The notes under the pieces were generated by a model. The model saw nothing but the letters and a program-made list of their open reading frames with translations. It ran no database searches and was not told the origin of the DNA. This document shows positions 27,794 through 37,331 of a DNA stretch of 59,691 nt, one piece after another; the first letter of the stretch is position 1, and each line of letters begins with the position of its first letter. The stretch lies in NCBI RefSeq assembly GCF_003696345.1, contig NZ_RFLX01000023.1:1-59691 (forward strand). The letters run 5' to 3'. The position numbers and the translations under genes are program-made. Source of the stretch: Teichococcus wenyumeiae (GTDB taxonomy: Bacteria > Pseudomonadota > Alphaproteobacteria > Acetobacterales > Acetobacteraceae).

Positions 27794-30066
27794 GCCGCGC
27801 GGCGGGCAGCAAGCCGCCGCGTCTCGGCCGCCGCCTGGCGGACATGATGCTGGGCCGCGTGGTGACGCTGGTCCTGGCCATCGGGGCGCTGCTGCTCGGC
27901 ATCGGCACTTTCACCCTCCTCTCGGGCGGCAGCCCTTTCGGGCCGACCAAGCCAGGGCAGGTCGTGGCCATGGTGCTGGTCAACGTCCTGTTCCTGCTGC
28001 TGCTGCTGGGCTCGGTCATTGGCCGGCTGGTGCGGGTCTGGGCGGAGCGGCGGCGAGGCTCGGCCGGGTCGCGACTGCATGTGCGGCTGGTGCTGCTGTT
28101 CAGCGTGACGGCGGTGCTGCCGGCGCTGCTGGTGGCGGTTTTCGCGGCCGTGTTCTTCAATCTGGGCATCCAGGCCTGGTTCAGCGATCGCGTGCGCTCC
28201 ACGTTGGAAGCCAGCCTCGTCGCTTCCCGCGCCTATCTGGACGAGCACCGCAACACCATCCGCGCCGATGCCCTGGCCATGGCCGCGGACCTGAACCGCA
28301 ACCGCAGCCTGCTGGAAACCAACCAGTATGCCTTCGCCCGCATCCTGGCGACGCATACGGCGCTGCGCGGGCTGACGGATTCCGTGGTCTTCGAGCCGAC
28401 CCTCAACCAGGTCGTGGCTCATGCCGGCCTGACCACCACCATGGTCCTGAACCCGCTGCCGGCCTGGGCCATGGATCAGGCCCGCAACGGCGACGTGGCC
28501 GTGCTGCCTGGCGAATCCGAGGAAGGCCGGGTGCGTGCGCTGGTGGAGTTGGACATCCAGCCAGGGCTGATGCTGCTGATCGGCCGCCCGGTGGACCCTG
28601 GCGTCATCGAGCATATGCAGCGCACCGAGATGGCCTTTCAGCAATACGACCAGCTGGACCGCAACCGCTCGGGCCTGCAGATCACCTTCGCCATGATCTT
28701 CGCCATCGCGGCCCTGCTGGTGCTGCTGGCGGCGGTTTCCATCGGCCTCGTGATCGCCAACCAGATCGCGCGGCCTTTGTCGCGCCTGATCGTGGCGGCG
28801 GACCGGGTGCGTGGCGGCGACCTGACTGTGCGGGTGACGGAAGGCGAGGCGGATGACGAGGTCGGCAGCCTCTCCCGCGCCTTCAACCGCATGACGAACC
28901 AGTTGGCCGCGCAGCGCAGCGAGCTGATGGAAGCCTATCGCCAGATCGATGAGCGGCGGCGCTTCACGGAGACGGTGCTCTCCGGCGTCTCGGCCGGCGT
29001 GGTGGGGCTGGATGCCGAGGCCCGCATCAACCTGCCCAACCGCCGCGCCAGCGAGCTGCTGGGCCGTGACCTTGATGCCGACCTGGGGGTGAAGCTGGCG
29101 GAGGTGGAGCCGGAATTCGTCTCGCTGCTGGAAGCCGCGATGGCGGCGCCGGAGCGCAGCCGGGTGGCCGAAATCCGCATCGGCCCGCCTTCCGCCCGCC
29201 GCACCCTGCTGGCGCAGATCGGCGCCGAGATGCAGCGCGGGCAGGTGGCGGGTTATGTTCTGACTTTCGACGACATCACGGAACTGCTCTCCGCCCAGCG
29301 GAAGGCGGCATGGTCCGATGTGGCGCGGCGCATCGCGCATGAAATCAAGAATCCACTGACTCCGATCCAGCTCTCCGCCGAGCGGCTGAAGCGCCGCTAC
29401 CTGAAGGAGATCCAGTCCGACCCCGAGACCTTCAAGGCCTGCACCGACACCATCGTGCGCCAGGTGGAGGATATCGGCCGCATGGTGGATGAGTTCTCTG
29501 CCTTTGCCCGCATGCCTCAGCCGGTGATGCGGCCGGAGGACCCGGCCCAGGTGGCGCGCGAGGCTTTGGTGCTGCAGCAGAATGCCCATCACGACATTGT
29601 TTTCTCGACGGATATTCCGCCGGGGCTGCCACGCATCCAGTGCGACCGGCGGCTGCTGGGGCAGGCGCTGACCAACTTGCTGGCCAATGCCGCAGATGCG
29701 GTTCACGGCCGCCAGCAGGCACAGGAAGCGGCTGGAGAAACCGTGGAACCTGGCCATATCCGTATCCTGGTGGAGCGGGGGCAGGACTCGTTGAGCATCG
29801 CAGTGGAGGATGATGGCACGGGGCTGCCGCAGGGCGAGGAACGGGAGCGGATCACCGAGCCCTATGTCACGCATAAGCCGAAAGGGACCGGCCTTGGTCT
29901 TGCCATCGTCAAGAAGATCATGGAGGACCATGGCGGCAGGCTTGTCCTGACGGACCGCGACGGGGGAATGAGGGGGACGCGCGCGACCCTGTCCTTCCCG
30001 CTGGGTGAGACGCAGGCCGAGGCGGCTGAAGGTAAGATGACGGAGGTGCAGCAACATGGCGCATGA
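27790..30066 (+). CDS. ntrY: Nitrogen regulation sensor kinase NtrY
   Basis: The 758-residue membrane kinase has hydrophobic segments near 20-45, 55-75, 100-125 and 300-325. A periplasmic part lies between the last two. HAMP ([24 protein letters not shown]), PAS, HisKA ([21 protein letters not shown]) and ATPase ([12 protein letters not shown]) domains follow in that order. NtrY senses an extracytoplasmic cue, often linked to nitrogen or redox state, and acts on NtrX. GTG start overlaps ntrC. The last 11 bases overlap ntrX. Confidence 0.94.
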   Translation: MSRAAGSKPPRLGRRLADMMLGRVVTLVLAIGALLLGIGTFTLLSGGSPFGPTKPGQVVAMVLVNVLFLLLLLGSVIGRLVRVWAERRRGSAGSRLHVRLVLLFSVTAVLPALLVAVFAAVFFNLGIQAWFSDRVRSTLEASLVASRAYLDEHRNTIRADALAMAADLNRNRSLLETNQYAFARILATHTALRGLTDSVVFEPTLNQVVAHAGLTTTMVLNPLPAWAMDQARNGDVAVLPGESEEGRVRALVELDIQPGLMLLIGRPVDPGVIEHMQRTEMAFQQYDQLDRNRSGLQITFAMIFAIAALLVLLAAVSIGLVIANQIARPLSRLIVAADRVRGGDLTVRVTEGEADDEVGSLSRAFNRMTNQLAAQRSELMEAYRQIDERRRFTETVLSGVSAGVVGLDAEARINLPNRRASELLGRDLDADLGVKLAEVEPEFVSLLEAAMAAPERSRVAEIRIGPPSARRTLLAQIGAEMQRGQVAGYVLTFDDITELLSAQRKAAWSDVARRIAHEIKNPLTPIQLSAERLKRRYLKEIQSDPETFKACTDTIVRQVEDIGRMVDEFSAFARMPQPVMRPEDPAQVAREALVLQQNAHHDIVFSTDIPPGLPRIQCDRRLLGQALTNLLANAADAVHGRQQAQEAAGETVEPGHIRILVERGQDSLSIAVEDDGTGLPQGEERERITEPYVTHKPKGTGLGLAIVKKIMEDHGGRLVLTDRDGGMRGTRATLSFPLGETQAEAAEGKMTEVQQHGA

Positions 30067-31456
30067 GATCCTGATCGTCGACGACGAGCCGGATATCCGC
30101 GCCCTGATCGAGGGCATCCTGTCGGACGAGGGCTACGAAACCCGCGTGGCGCAGAATTCCGACACGGCCCTGGCTGCCTTCCGTGCCCGCCGGCCGAGCC
30201 TGGTGATTCTGGACATCTGGCTGCAGAACTCCCGCCTCGACGGCCTGGGCATCCTGGAAGCGATGCAGCGGGAGGAACCTCAGGTTCCGATCGTGATGAT
30301 CTCCGGCCACGGCACCATCGAGACGGCGGTGCAGGCCATCCAGCACGGCGCCTACGACTTCATCGAGAAGCCCTTCAAGTCCGACCGGCTGATCCTGATC
30401 GCCGAGCGGGCACTGGAAGCGGCGCGGCTGAAGCGCGAGGTCAGCGAGCTTCGCCTGCGCGCCGGGGCGGAGACGGAGCTTCTGGGCGCGTCTTCCAGCG
30501 TCAGCCAGCTGCGCAATGCCATCGAGCGCGTGGCGCCGACCGGCAGCCGCGTGCTGATCTCTGGCCCGGCCGGTGCTGGCAAGGAAGTGGCGGCGCGGAT
30601 GATCCATGCCCGCTCCCGTCGCGCCGGGGAGCCCTTCGTGGCGCTGAACTGCGCCACGCTGAACCCGGCCCGCTTCGAAGAGGAACTGTTTGGCGTCGAG
30701 GCCGGCACCGATGGCGCCGGCGGCGGCCGCCGGGCCGGCGTGCTGGAACGTGCCCATGGCGGCACCTTGCTGCTGGACGAGGTGGCAGATATGCCGCTGG
30801 AGACCCAGGGCAAGATCGTCCGCGCCTTGCAGGAACAGGGTTTTGAACGCGTCGGCGGCGCCACGCGGGTCAAGGTGGATGTGCGCGTCATCGCCACCAC
30901 CAACCGCGACCTGATGGCCGAGATCGCCGCCGGCCGGTTCCGTGAGGACCTGTTCTACCGCCTCGCCGTGGTGCCGCTGCGCGTTCCCGCGCTGCGGGAG
31001 CGGCGGGAGGATGTGCCGGTGCTGGCCCGGCACTTCATGTCACGCTCGGCCGAGACCTCGGGCGTGCCCGCCCGGGAACTGTCCGAGGACGTGCTGGCAG
31101 CCATGCAGGCCTATGACTGGCCCGGCAACGTGCGGCAGCTCCGCAACCTCGTGGACTGGCTGCTGATCATGGCGCCCGGCGGCCCTGGCGAGCCGATTCG
31201 GCCGGAGATGCTGCCGCCGGAGGTGGGTTCCGCCGCTCCCGCGGCGCTGAAGCTCGACCGCTCCAGCGAAATCATGACCCTGCCGCTGCGCGACGCGCGG
31301 GAATTATTCGAGAAGCAGTATCTGGAAGCCCAGTTGCTGCGCTTTGGCGGCAATATCAGCCGCACCGCCAATTTCGTTGGCATGGAACGCAGCGCGCTGC
31401 ACCGCAAGCTGAAGTTCCTGGGCGTGCAGGCGGAGGATCGTAGCGCAGCGGTCTGA
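30056..31456 (+). CDS. ntrX: Nitrogen regulation response regulator NtrX
   Basis: The 466-residue regulator has a receiver domain with D53 in VILDIWLQNS, an AAA+ domain with Walker A SGPAGAGKE and LLLDEVADMP, and a Fis-like C-terminus (GGNISRTANFVGMERSALHRKLK). Where NtrC has GAFTGA, this protein has a Gly-rich VEAGTDGAGGGRRAG, so the sigma-54 contact loop is missing. This is a recognised feature of alphaproteobacterial NtrX, which can repress or activate other sigma-factor promoters. The ATG at 30056 lies inside the end of ntrY. Confidence 0.94.
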   Translation: MAHEILIVDDEPDIRALIEGILSDEGYETRVAQNSDTALAAFRARRPSLVILDIWLQNSRLDGLGILEAMQREEPQVPIVMISGHGTIETAVQAIQHGAYDFIEKPFKSDRLILIAERALEAARLKREVSELRLRAGAETELLGASSSVSQLRNAIERVAPTGSRVLISGPAGAGKEVAARMIHARSRRAGEPFVALNCATLNPARFEEELFGVEAGTDGAGGGRRAGVLERAHGGTLLLDEVADMPLETQGKIVRALQEQGFERVGGATRVKVDVRVIATTNRDLMAEIAAGRFREDLFYRLAVVPLRVPALRERREDVPVLARHFMSRSAETSGVPARELSEDVLAAMQAYDWPGNVRQLRNLVDWLLIMAPGGPGEPIRPEMLPPEVGSAAPAALKLDRSSEIMTLPLRDARELFEKQYLEAQLLRFGGNISRTANFVGMERSALHRKLKFLGVQAEDRSAAV

Positions 31457-31525
31457 GGCCCCATTGCCTCGGCGCCGCCCGCGCGCGAAGGTGCAGTACC
31501 GAACACCAGGATAGAAGACACGCGT

Positions 31526-32398
31526 ATGTCCCGCATTGCCTATGTCAACGGCCGCTACGTCCCTCAGCGGGAGGCCAGCGTGAATGTCGAGGACCGCGGC
31601 TATCAGTTCGGCGACGGCATTTACGAAGTGGTGCATCTTTATGATGGCCGCTTCATCGACGAAGACCGTCATCTGGACCGGCTGGAGCGCTCGCTGAAGG
31701 CCATCCGCCTGCCGATGCCGCTGACGCGCGCCGCATTGTCCCATGTGCTGAAGGAAGTGGCGCGGCGGAACCGCGTGACCGAGGGCCTGCTCTACATGCA
31801 GGTGACGCGCGGCGTGGCGCATCGTGACCACCCGTTCCCGGCCCAGCCTGTGCCGCCGGCGCTGGTGGTGACGGTGAAGCGCATCAAGCCTTACCCCACC
31901 AGCATCGCCAACTGGGGCGGCAATGCCATCACGCTGCCGGACCTGCGCTGGAAGCACCGCGACATCAAGAGCATCAACCTGCTGCCGAACATCCTGGCCC
32001 GCCAGGCCGCGAAGGAGCAGGGGGCCGTCGAGGCTATCCTCTACGAGGAAGACACCCAGGTCGTGACCGAGGGGGCCGCGACCAGCTTCTGGATCGTGGA
32101 CGAGCAGGGCGCCATCCGGACCCGCGGATTGTCCCATGCCATCCTGCCGGGCTGCACCCGCGGCGCTCTGATGGCCGAGCTGCAGCAGGAAGGCATCGCC
32201 TTCGACGAGCGCGCCTTCACCCTGGATGAGCTGAAGCGGGCGAGGGAGGCTTTCATCACCTCCGCCACCTCCTTCGTGAAGCCGATGCTGAAGATCGACG
32301 GCGCTCCGGTGGGCGACGGCACGCCGGGGCCGGTGACCACCAAGCTCTTCGAGATCTTCGCCCGGCATGTGAAGGGCGGGGCCAAGAACGCGGCATGA
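31526..32398 (+). CDS. dat: PLP-dependent class IV aminotransferase, probable D-amino-acid transaminase
   Basis: The 290-residue protein begins IAYVNGRYVPQREASVNVED and has RGYQFGDGIYEVV near residue 27. The PLP lysine lies in KHRDIKSINLLPN near residue 150, and EGAATSFWIVDEQG follows. These are class IV transaminase signatures shared by D-amino-acid, branched-chain and aminodeoxychorismate enzymes. The N-terminal RGYQFGDGIYEV is most like D-amino-acid transaminase, which supplies D-Glu or D-Ala. Substrate is not proved by sequence. The next gene overlaps its stop by ATGA. Confidence 0.82.
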   Translation: MSRIAYVNGRYVPQREASVNVEDRGYQFGDGIYEVVHLYDGRFIDEDRHLDRLERSLKAIRLPMPLTRAALSHVLKEVARRNRVTEGLLYMQVTRGVAHRDHPFPAQPVPPALVVTVKRIKPYPTSIANWGGNAITLPDLRWKHRDIKSINLLPNILARQAAKEQGAVEAILYEEDTQVVTEGAATSFWIVDEQGAIRTRGLSHAILPGCTRGALMAELQQEGIAFDERAFTLDELKRAREAFITSATSFVKPMLKIDGAPVGDGTPGPVTTKLFEIFARHVKGGAKNAA

Positions 32399-33060
32399 GC
32401 CTGCCGCCGCCCCGCGCGCTGCTCTGGGACTGGGACAATACGCTGGTCGATGCCTGGGCCGGCGTCCAGGCCGGGATGAACGCGGCCCTGCGGGCCTTCG
32501 GCATGCCGGAATGGACGGTGGAGGAAGTCCGGGCCCGCGCCCGCCTTTCGCTGCGGGAATCCTTTCCGGCACTGTTCGGCGCGGAGTGGGAGAAGGCGCG
32601 CGACCTCTTCTACACCGAGGTCCGCGCACGCCACCTTGAGTTCATCACGCCCCTGGCCGGGGTCGCCGAGGCCATGGCGGCTGGCGCGTCCTGGCCCCAG
32701 GGCGTGGTGTCCAACAAGCAGGGGCCGATCCTGCGGCGGGAAGCGGAACACCTGGGTTGGTCGCCGCGCTTCGGCGTGCTGCTCGGCGCCGGGGATGCCG
32801 TGGCGGACAAGCCTTCGCCGGCGCCGGTGCTGCTGGCGCTGGAAAAGCTGGGGGTCGCGCCGGGGCCGGAGGTCTGGTTCATCGGCGATACGGGGGTGGA
32901 TATGCAGGCGGCGCGGGCGGCGGGGTGTTCCGCGGTTCTGCTTGGCGATGCGGCCCATGATGGAGGGGTGGACCTTCTGGCGCCGGACGCCCACTTCCGT
33001 GATGGTCACGAACTGGCCAAATGCCTCCTTGGGCTTGCCAAGGCACCCCAGTTCGCATGA
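32395..33060 (+). CDS. HAD-superfamily phosphatase, phosphoglycolate-phosphatase-like
   Basis: The 221-residue protein has HAD motif [11 protein letters not shown] near residue 12, motif II VVSNKQG, a conserved lysine in [10 protein letters not shown] and motif [20 protein letters not shown]. The alpha-helical cap between motifs I and II is of the Gph type. It is probably a soluble phosphatase of small phosphorylated metabolites. The substrate is unknown. It overlaps the aminotransferase gene and is followed by a 120-base leader before hfq. Confidence 0.82.
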   Translation: MSLPPPRALLWDWDNTLVDAWAGVQAGMNAALRAFGMPEWTVEEVRARARLSLRESFPALFGAEWEKARDLFYTEVRARHLEFITPLAGVAEAMAAGASWPQGVVSNKQGPILRREAEHLGWSPRFGVLLGAGDAVADKPSPAPVLLALEKLGVAPGPEVWFIGDTGVDMQAARAAGCSAVLLGDAAHDGGVDLLAPDAHFRDGHELAKCLLGLAKAPQFA

Positions 33061-33181
33061 TCTTGCGCCCGAACCGGTACACACCCTGTGCACCGGGGCG
33101 ATGCCGCGCATCTTGCCTCGGGTCACCCCCGCCCGGCCGGGACATGTAAGCGGCCCGCCAAGAAAAAGAAGGACCGAGCCA

Positions 33182-33520
33182 ATGGCCGCCGAGAAGTCCC
33201 AGAACGTGCAGGACGTGTTCCTGAACCACGTTCGCAAAAGCAAAACTCCCGTGACCATCTTCCTGGTCAATGGCGTCAAGCTCCAGGGCATTATCACCTG
33301 GTTCGACAACTTTTCCGTCCTGCTGCGTCGGGACGGGCACACCCAGCTGGTCTACAAGCACGCCATCAGCACCGTCATGCCGGGCGCGCCGATCATGCTG
33401 TTCGATGCCGCCGCCGCCGGCGCTGGCGCCAGCCCTGCCCAGGGCGGCACCGCGACCGTGACGCGCGAAGGCACCATGACATTGCAACGCGAGGTCAACC
33501 CTGTCGGCTCCTCCGACTGA
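33182..33520 (+). CDS. hfq: RNA chaperone Hfq
   Basis: The 112-residue protein has Sm1 ([25 protein letters not shown]) and Sm2 ([14 protein letters not shown]) motifs of Hfq, including the YKHA loop of the proximal RNA-binding face. After residue 70 comes an extended Ala/Gly/Thr-rich tail of about 40 residues. Hfq hexamers pair small RNAs with mRNAs. The ATG at 33182 is preceded by AAGAAGGA. The position before hflX and after ntrX is conserved in alphaproteobacteria. Confidence 0.96.
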   Translation: MAAEKSQNVQDVFLNHVRKSKTPVTIFLVNGVKLQGIITWFDNFSVLLRRDGHTQLVYKHAISTVMPGAPIMLFDAAAAGAGASPAQGGTATVTREGTMTLQREVNPVGSSD

Positions 33521-33542
33521 GAATGCCACGGGCGGCAAGCCG

Positions 33543-34847
33543 ATGCTTGCCGCCGTGCTCCTGCCACATGAACGCCCCGCGCGCCTTCCTGGCGCGGAGG
33601 CCGGTGTTCTTGCATTTCCGGACCAGCGCAGCGTCAGCCGCGCCGCTGAAGCACGGCTCGCGGAAGCCGTGGGGCTCGCCGCGTCCATCGGCCTGACCAT
33701 CGTGCACAGCGCGGCCTTCCCGCTGCGCACGCGCCGCCCTTCGACCCTGCTGGGAGAAGGGCAGGTCGAAGCGGCCAAGCTCGCGATCGAGGAAAACAAG
33801 GTCGGCGTCGTTGTGGTCGACGCCGCGCTGACCCCGGTGCAGCAGCGTAACCTTGAGCGTGCCTGGGGCTGCAAGGTCATCGACCGCACCGGCCTGATCC
33901 TGGAAATCTTCGGTGAGCGCGCCCGCACGCGGGAAGGCTCGCTGCAGGTTGAGCTGGCGCATCTGGAATACCAGCGCACGCGCCTGGTACGGTCCTGGAC
34001 CCACCTGGAGCGTCAGCGCGGCGGCTTCGGCTTCCTGGGTGGCCCCGGTGAATCGCAGATCGAGATCGACCGCCGGCTGATCGGCGAGCGGATCGTGAAG
34101 CTGAAGAAGGAGCTGGAGCAGGTCCGCCGGACCCGCGGCCTTCACCGGGCCGCGCGTACCCGCGTGCCTTTCCCGGTGGTGGCGCTGGTGGGCTATACCA
34201 ATGCCGGAAAGTCGACGCTGTTCAATGCCCTGACCGGCGCCGGCGTTTACGCGCAGGACCAGCTCTTCGCGACTCTGGACCCGACCATGCGTGCCATCCG
34301 GCTGCCCAGCGGGCGGACGGTGATCCTCTCCGACACCGTCGGTTTCATCAGCGACCTGCCGACGCAGCTGATCGAGGCCTTCCGCGCCACGCTGGAGGAA
34401 GTCGCGGCCGCCGATATCATCCTGCATGTGCGGGACGTGGCGCACCCGGACACCTCTTCCCAGCGCAGCGACGTGCTGGGGGTGCTGCATGAGATGGCCT
34501 CCGGCGAGAACCCGACGCTGGACGAGCATTGGATGGGCCGCACCATCGAGGTGCTGAACAAGGCCGACCTGCTTGGCGGCATCGCCGATGTTCCTGGCAC
34601 CGATGCCTCCGCCATTGCGGTCTCGGCGCTGACGGGGGAGGGGTTGGATATCCTCCGCGCGGCGCTGGATGCACGGCTGGCCGCCAACATGGTGACGCTG
34701 GACTACGCGTTGCCGCCGTCCGATGGCGCGCGGATCGCCTGGCTCTACCAGCATGGCGAGGTTCTGGCGCGGGAGGATGCCGACGACTGCATCCGCCTGA
34801 CAGTTCGCCTGAGTCCCGCCGACCGTGCCCGCTTCGAGCAAGCCTGA
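33543..34847 (+). CDS. hflX: Ribosome-associated GTPase HflX
   Basis: The 434-residue protein has an N-terminal HflX domain (about 1-195) with a PSTLLGEGQVEA segment and a glycine-rich RQRGGFGFLGGPGESQIE region. A G domain follows with G1 GYTNAGKSTLFN, G3 DTVGFISDLP and G4 NKAD. HflX splits stalled or heat-damaged 70S ribosomes. It starts 22 bases after hfq, the usual hfq-hflX order. Confidence 0.94.
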   Translation: MLAAVLLPHERPARLPGAEAGVLAFPDQRSVSRAAEARLAEAVGLAASIGLTIVHSAAFPLRTRRPSTLLGEGQVEAAKLAIEENKVGVVVVDAALTPVQQRNLERAWGCKVIDRTGLILEIFGERARTREGSLQVELAHLEYQRTRLVRSWTHLERQRGGFGFLGGPGESQIEIDRRLIGERIVKLKKELEQVRRTRGLHRAARTRVPFPVVALVGYTNAGKSTLFNALTGAGVYAQDQLFATLDPTMRAIRLPSGRTVILSDTVGFISDLPTQLIEAFRATLEEVAAADIILHVRDVAHPDTSSQRSDVLGVLHEMASGENPTLDEHWMGRTIEVLNKADLLGGIADVPGTDASAIAVSALTGEGLDILRAALDARLAANMVTLDYALPPSDGARIAWLYQHGEVLAREDADDCIRLTVRLSPADRARFEQA

Positions 34848-34856
34848 AGGATTCCG

Positions 34857-35684
34857 ATGCGCTTCGACCACCGGATGGCGACGGATGTCGCCACCCTCCT
34901 GCGCGATGCCACGCGCGCAGAGATCCTGCCACGCTTCCGCCGCCTGACCGCCGGCGCCATCCGCACCAAGTCGAGCCCCATCGACCTGGTGACGGATGCC
35001 GACGAGGCAGCGGAACGGCAGATCACCCGCGAGCTTCTGGCCCGCTTCCCCGGCTGCGTCGTTGTGGGCGAGGAAGCCCAGGCCGCCGACCCTTCGCTGC
35101 TGGAGAAGCTGGCTGACGCCGAGCTGGCCTTCGTGGTGGACCCGGTGGATGGTACCGCCAACTTCGCCGCCGGTGTGCCGCTCTTCGGCTGCATGGCGGC
35201 GGCCGTGGTGAAGGGTGAGGTGGTGGCGGCCTGGATTCACGACCCGCTGGGCGACGACACCGCCGTGGCACTGCGGGGCGAGGGCGCTTGGATCGAGCAT
35301 CCGCAATACGGCCGGACCGATCTGCGTGTCGCTGCCCCGCTGCCGCTGGAGCAGATGACAGGCGCGGTTTCCTGGACCTGGATGACGGAACCGCTGCGCA
35401 GCCGGATCACGGCTCGGTTGTCGCGCCTTTCATCGGGGGTGCAGTTCCGCTGCGCGGCGCACGAATACCGGCTGGTCGCATCCGGCGGCGCGCATTTCAC
35501 CATCTATAACAAGCTGATGCCCTGGGACCATCTGCCCGGGTGGCTGCTACACCGGGAAGCAGGTGGCTACAGCGCCCGCTTCGACGGCAGCGAGTATCTG
35601 CCAACTCATACGGGCGGTGGCCTGCTGGCGGCGCCGGATCGCGCCAGCTGGGAAAGCATCAAGGCCGCCCTGCTGGACGACTGA
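34857..35684 (+). CDS. Inositol monophosphatase family protein
   Basis: The 275-residue protein shows the Mg-dependent sugar-phosphatase signatures. DLVTDADEAAERQI lies near 42, GEEAQAADP near 66, DPVDGTANFAAG near 97, and PWDHLPGWLLHREAGG near 222. The family includes inositol monophosphatase, HisN and CysQ. The neighbours do not settle the substrate. It ends just before the bidirectional terminator that closes the hfq-hflX group. Confidence 0.82.
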   Translation: MRFDHRMATDVATLLRDATRAEILPRFRRLTAGAIRTKSSPIDLVTDADEAAERQITRELLARFPGCVVVGEEAQAADPSLLEKLADAELAFVVDPVDGTANFAAGVPLFGCMAAAVVKGEVVAAWIHDPLGDDTAVALRGEGAWIEHPQYGRTDLRVAAPLPLEQMTGAVSWTWMTEPLRSRITARLSRLSSGVQFRCAAHEYRLVASGGAHFTIYNKLMPWDHLPGWLLHREAGGYSARFDGSEYLPTHTGGGLLAAPDRASWESIKAALLDD

Positions 35685-35687
35685 AAG

Positions 35688-35716
35688 AAAAGGCGCGGTT
35701 AGCTTTCGCGCCTTTT
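35688..35716. terminator. Bidirectional rho-independent terminator
   Basis: AAAAGGCGCG at 35688-35697 pairs with CGCGCCTTTT at 35707-35716, leaving a nine-base loop. The arms end in A and T tracts, so it can work in both directions between the convergent inositol monophosphatase-like gene and mazG. The loop overlaps the mazG stop. Confidence 0.85.
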
Positions 35717-36490
35717 CACATCCTGCCAAGCCGCTTCCATGGCTTCCAGACCAGCGTCGGCCGGAGACTGGCCACGTTCGGCCAGCAATGCCTCCACGGC
35801 GTTGAACCGCCGCTCGAACTTGGCATTGGCGGCATGCAGGCAGGTTTCCGGGTCAAGGTCCAGCTTGCGGGCCAGATTGACCATGACGAAGAGCATGTCG
35901 CCCAACTCATCCTGTAGCCGGGCCTTGGAGGCTGCGGGGATTTCAGCCCGCAGCTCGGCGGTTTCCTCGTCCAGCTTGGCCAGGACCGCCTCGGCGTCCG
36001 GCCAGTCGAAGCCGACACCGGCGGCGCGGCGGGCGATCTTGTTGGCACGGGTCAAGGCGGGCAGGGCGGGTGGAATGCCGGCCAGGGTACCGGTTTCACG
36101 CCGTGCCTGCCGCTCGGCTTGCTTCTGGATTTCCCAGGCAGCGGTCTGCGCTGCCGCATCGCGCGCGGCGGCTTCGCCGAAGACATGCGGATGCCGGCGG
36201 ATCATCTTGTCCGAGATCGCCTCGGCCACGGCGGCGAAGTCAAAGGCGCCTTCCTCCTGCGCCATCTGAGCGTGATAGACCACCTGGAACAGCAGGTCGC
36301 CCAGCTCATCTTTCAGGGCCGGCATATCCCGCCGGGTGATGGCATCCGCGACTTCGTAGGCTTCCTCGATGGTGTAGGGTGCGATGGAGGCGAAATCCTG
36401 CACCCGGTCCCAGGGGCAGCCATCCGGCGCCCGCAGCCGCGCCATGATGCCAAGAAGGCGCAGAAGGGCGTCAGCGGGGAAAGCGGTCAT
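35699..36490 (-). CDS. mazG: Nucleoside triphosphate pyrophosphohydrolase MazG
   Basis: The 263-residue protein has two MazG all-alpha domains. The first begins LRAPDGCPWDRVQDFASIAPYTIEEAYEVADAI, with the Glu-rich metal site and DELGDLLFQVVYHAQ. The second carries EETAELRAEI and DELGDMLFVMVNLAR. MazG hydrolyses NTPs and dNTPs to monophosphates and may lower ppGpp or remove damaged nucleotides. ATG is at 36490. A 14-bp AT palindrome lies just upstream. Its stop codon lies in the bidirectional terminator. Confidence 0.94.
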   Translation of the reverse strand: MTAFPADALLRLLGIMARLRAPDGCPWDRVQDFASIAPYTIEEAYEVADAITRRDMPALKDELGDLLFQVVYHAQMAQEEGAFDFAAVAEAISDKMIRRHPHVFGEAAARDAAAQTAAWEIQKQAERQARRETGTLAGIPPALPALTRANKIARRAAGVGFDWPDAEAVLAKLDEETAELRAEIPAASKARLQDELGDMLFVMVNLARKLDLDPETCLHAANAKFERRFNAVEALLAERGQSPADAGLEAMEAAWQDVKRRES

Positions 36491-36508
36491 GGCAGGTCCA
36501 ATTGTCAG

Positions 36509-36522
36509 ATAATATATATTAT
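36509..36522 (-). promoter_or_regulatory. AT-only palindrome in the mazG promoter region
   Basis: The perfect palindrome ATAATATATATTAT lies 19-32 bases before the mazG ATG, in the 39-base gap after the upstream gene. On the minus strand the surrounding AT-rich stretch offers several TATAAT-like -10 hexamers. It could be a promoter core, an operator or both. Confidence 0.4.
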
Positions 36523-36529
36523 GTAAAAT

Positions 36530-37327
36530 CTATGGAGCTGTCGTGAGCACGAGCCCGTCATGCGCCGCCTCTACGCTCGGCGGCAGATTGCGCTGCATCC
36601 AGGCCCAGTCCAGATCCGTGCCCATATGGGTCAGCACCGTGCGCCGTGGCTTCAGCCGCTCAACCCATTGCAGCACCAGTTCCAGATGCGCGTGCACCGG
36701 ATGCGGCTTGCGCTGGAAGCAGCCGACGATCCAGGTATCCAACCCCTCCAGGGCCGCGAAGCTTTCCTCCGGCATGGCCACGACGTCCGTGGAATACGCG
36801 AAGTCGCCGATCCGCAGCCCTAGCGTCTCCATGACCTTGTGGTCCTGCCGGAACAGCCGGACCGGAAAGCCAGCGATCTCCCAGACCTGCCCCGGTGCTA
36901 CCGTCAAGGGCGTCAGCGCCGGCCGAAAAAAGGCGGGCGGCGTCGGGTCGCGGAAGACGTATTCAAACCGGGTCTGCAACTCTGCCAAGGTGGCTGCGGT
37001 CCCATAGGCTGGAATTGCGGCGCCCAGGATACGGTTCAGTGGCCGGAATTCATCCAGGCCCATGATGTGGTCGGCATGGCCATGCGTGACCAGAAGCGCA
37101 TCAACCCGGCGAACGCAGTTTGCCAGCAACTGCGCCCTCAGGTCCGGCCCGGCATCCACCAGCAACCGCCGCCCGTCCTCGGCTTCGATGAGCAATGACG
37201 AGCGGGAGCGCCTGTTGCGCTGTTCAGCCGGGTCGCACAGGCCCCAGTCGCCTCCGCCGTCTGCGCCCCCCAGCATGGGCACACCGGCGGAGCCGCCACA
37301 GCCAAGGATCGTCAGCTTCAAAAACAA
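36530..37327 (-). CDS. PhnP/RNase Z-like metallo-beta-lactamase-fold hydrolase
   Basis: The 265-residue protein has the metal-binding THGHADHIMGLDE near residues 79-91 and an N-terminal KLTILGCGGSAGVP. HMGTD near the C-terminus supplies a further histidine. These match the PhnP-like branch of the MBL fold (cyclic phosphodiesterases), found beside tatD in many proteobacteria. The start is a TTG at 37327, four bases after the tatD stop; no ATG is available near the conserved N-terminus. The substrate is unknown. Confidence 0.82.
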   Translation of the reverse strand: MFLKLTILGCGGSAGVPMLGGADGGGDWGLCDPAEQRNRRSRSSLLIEAEDGRRLLVDAGPDLRAQLLANCVRRVDALLVTHGHADHIMGLDEFRPLNRILGAAIPAYGTAATLAELQTRFEYVFRDPTPPAFFRPALTPLTVAPGQVWEIAGFPVRLFRQDHKVMETLGLRIGDFAYSTDVVAMPEESFAALEGLDTWIVGCFQRKPHPVHAHLELVLQWVERLKPRRTVLTHMGTDLDWAWMQRNLPPSVEAAHDGLVLTTAP

Positions 37328-37331
37328 GGCT

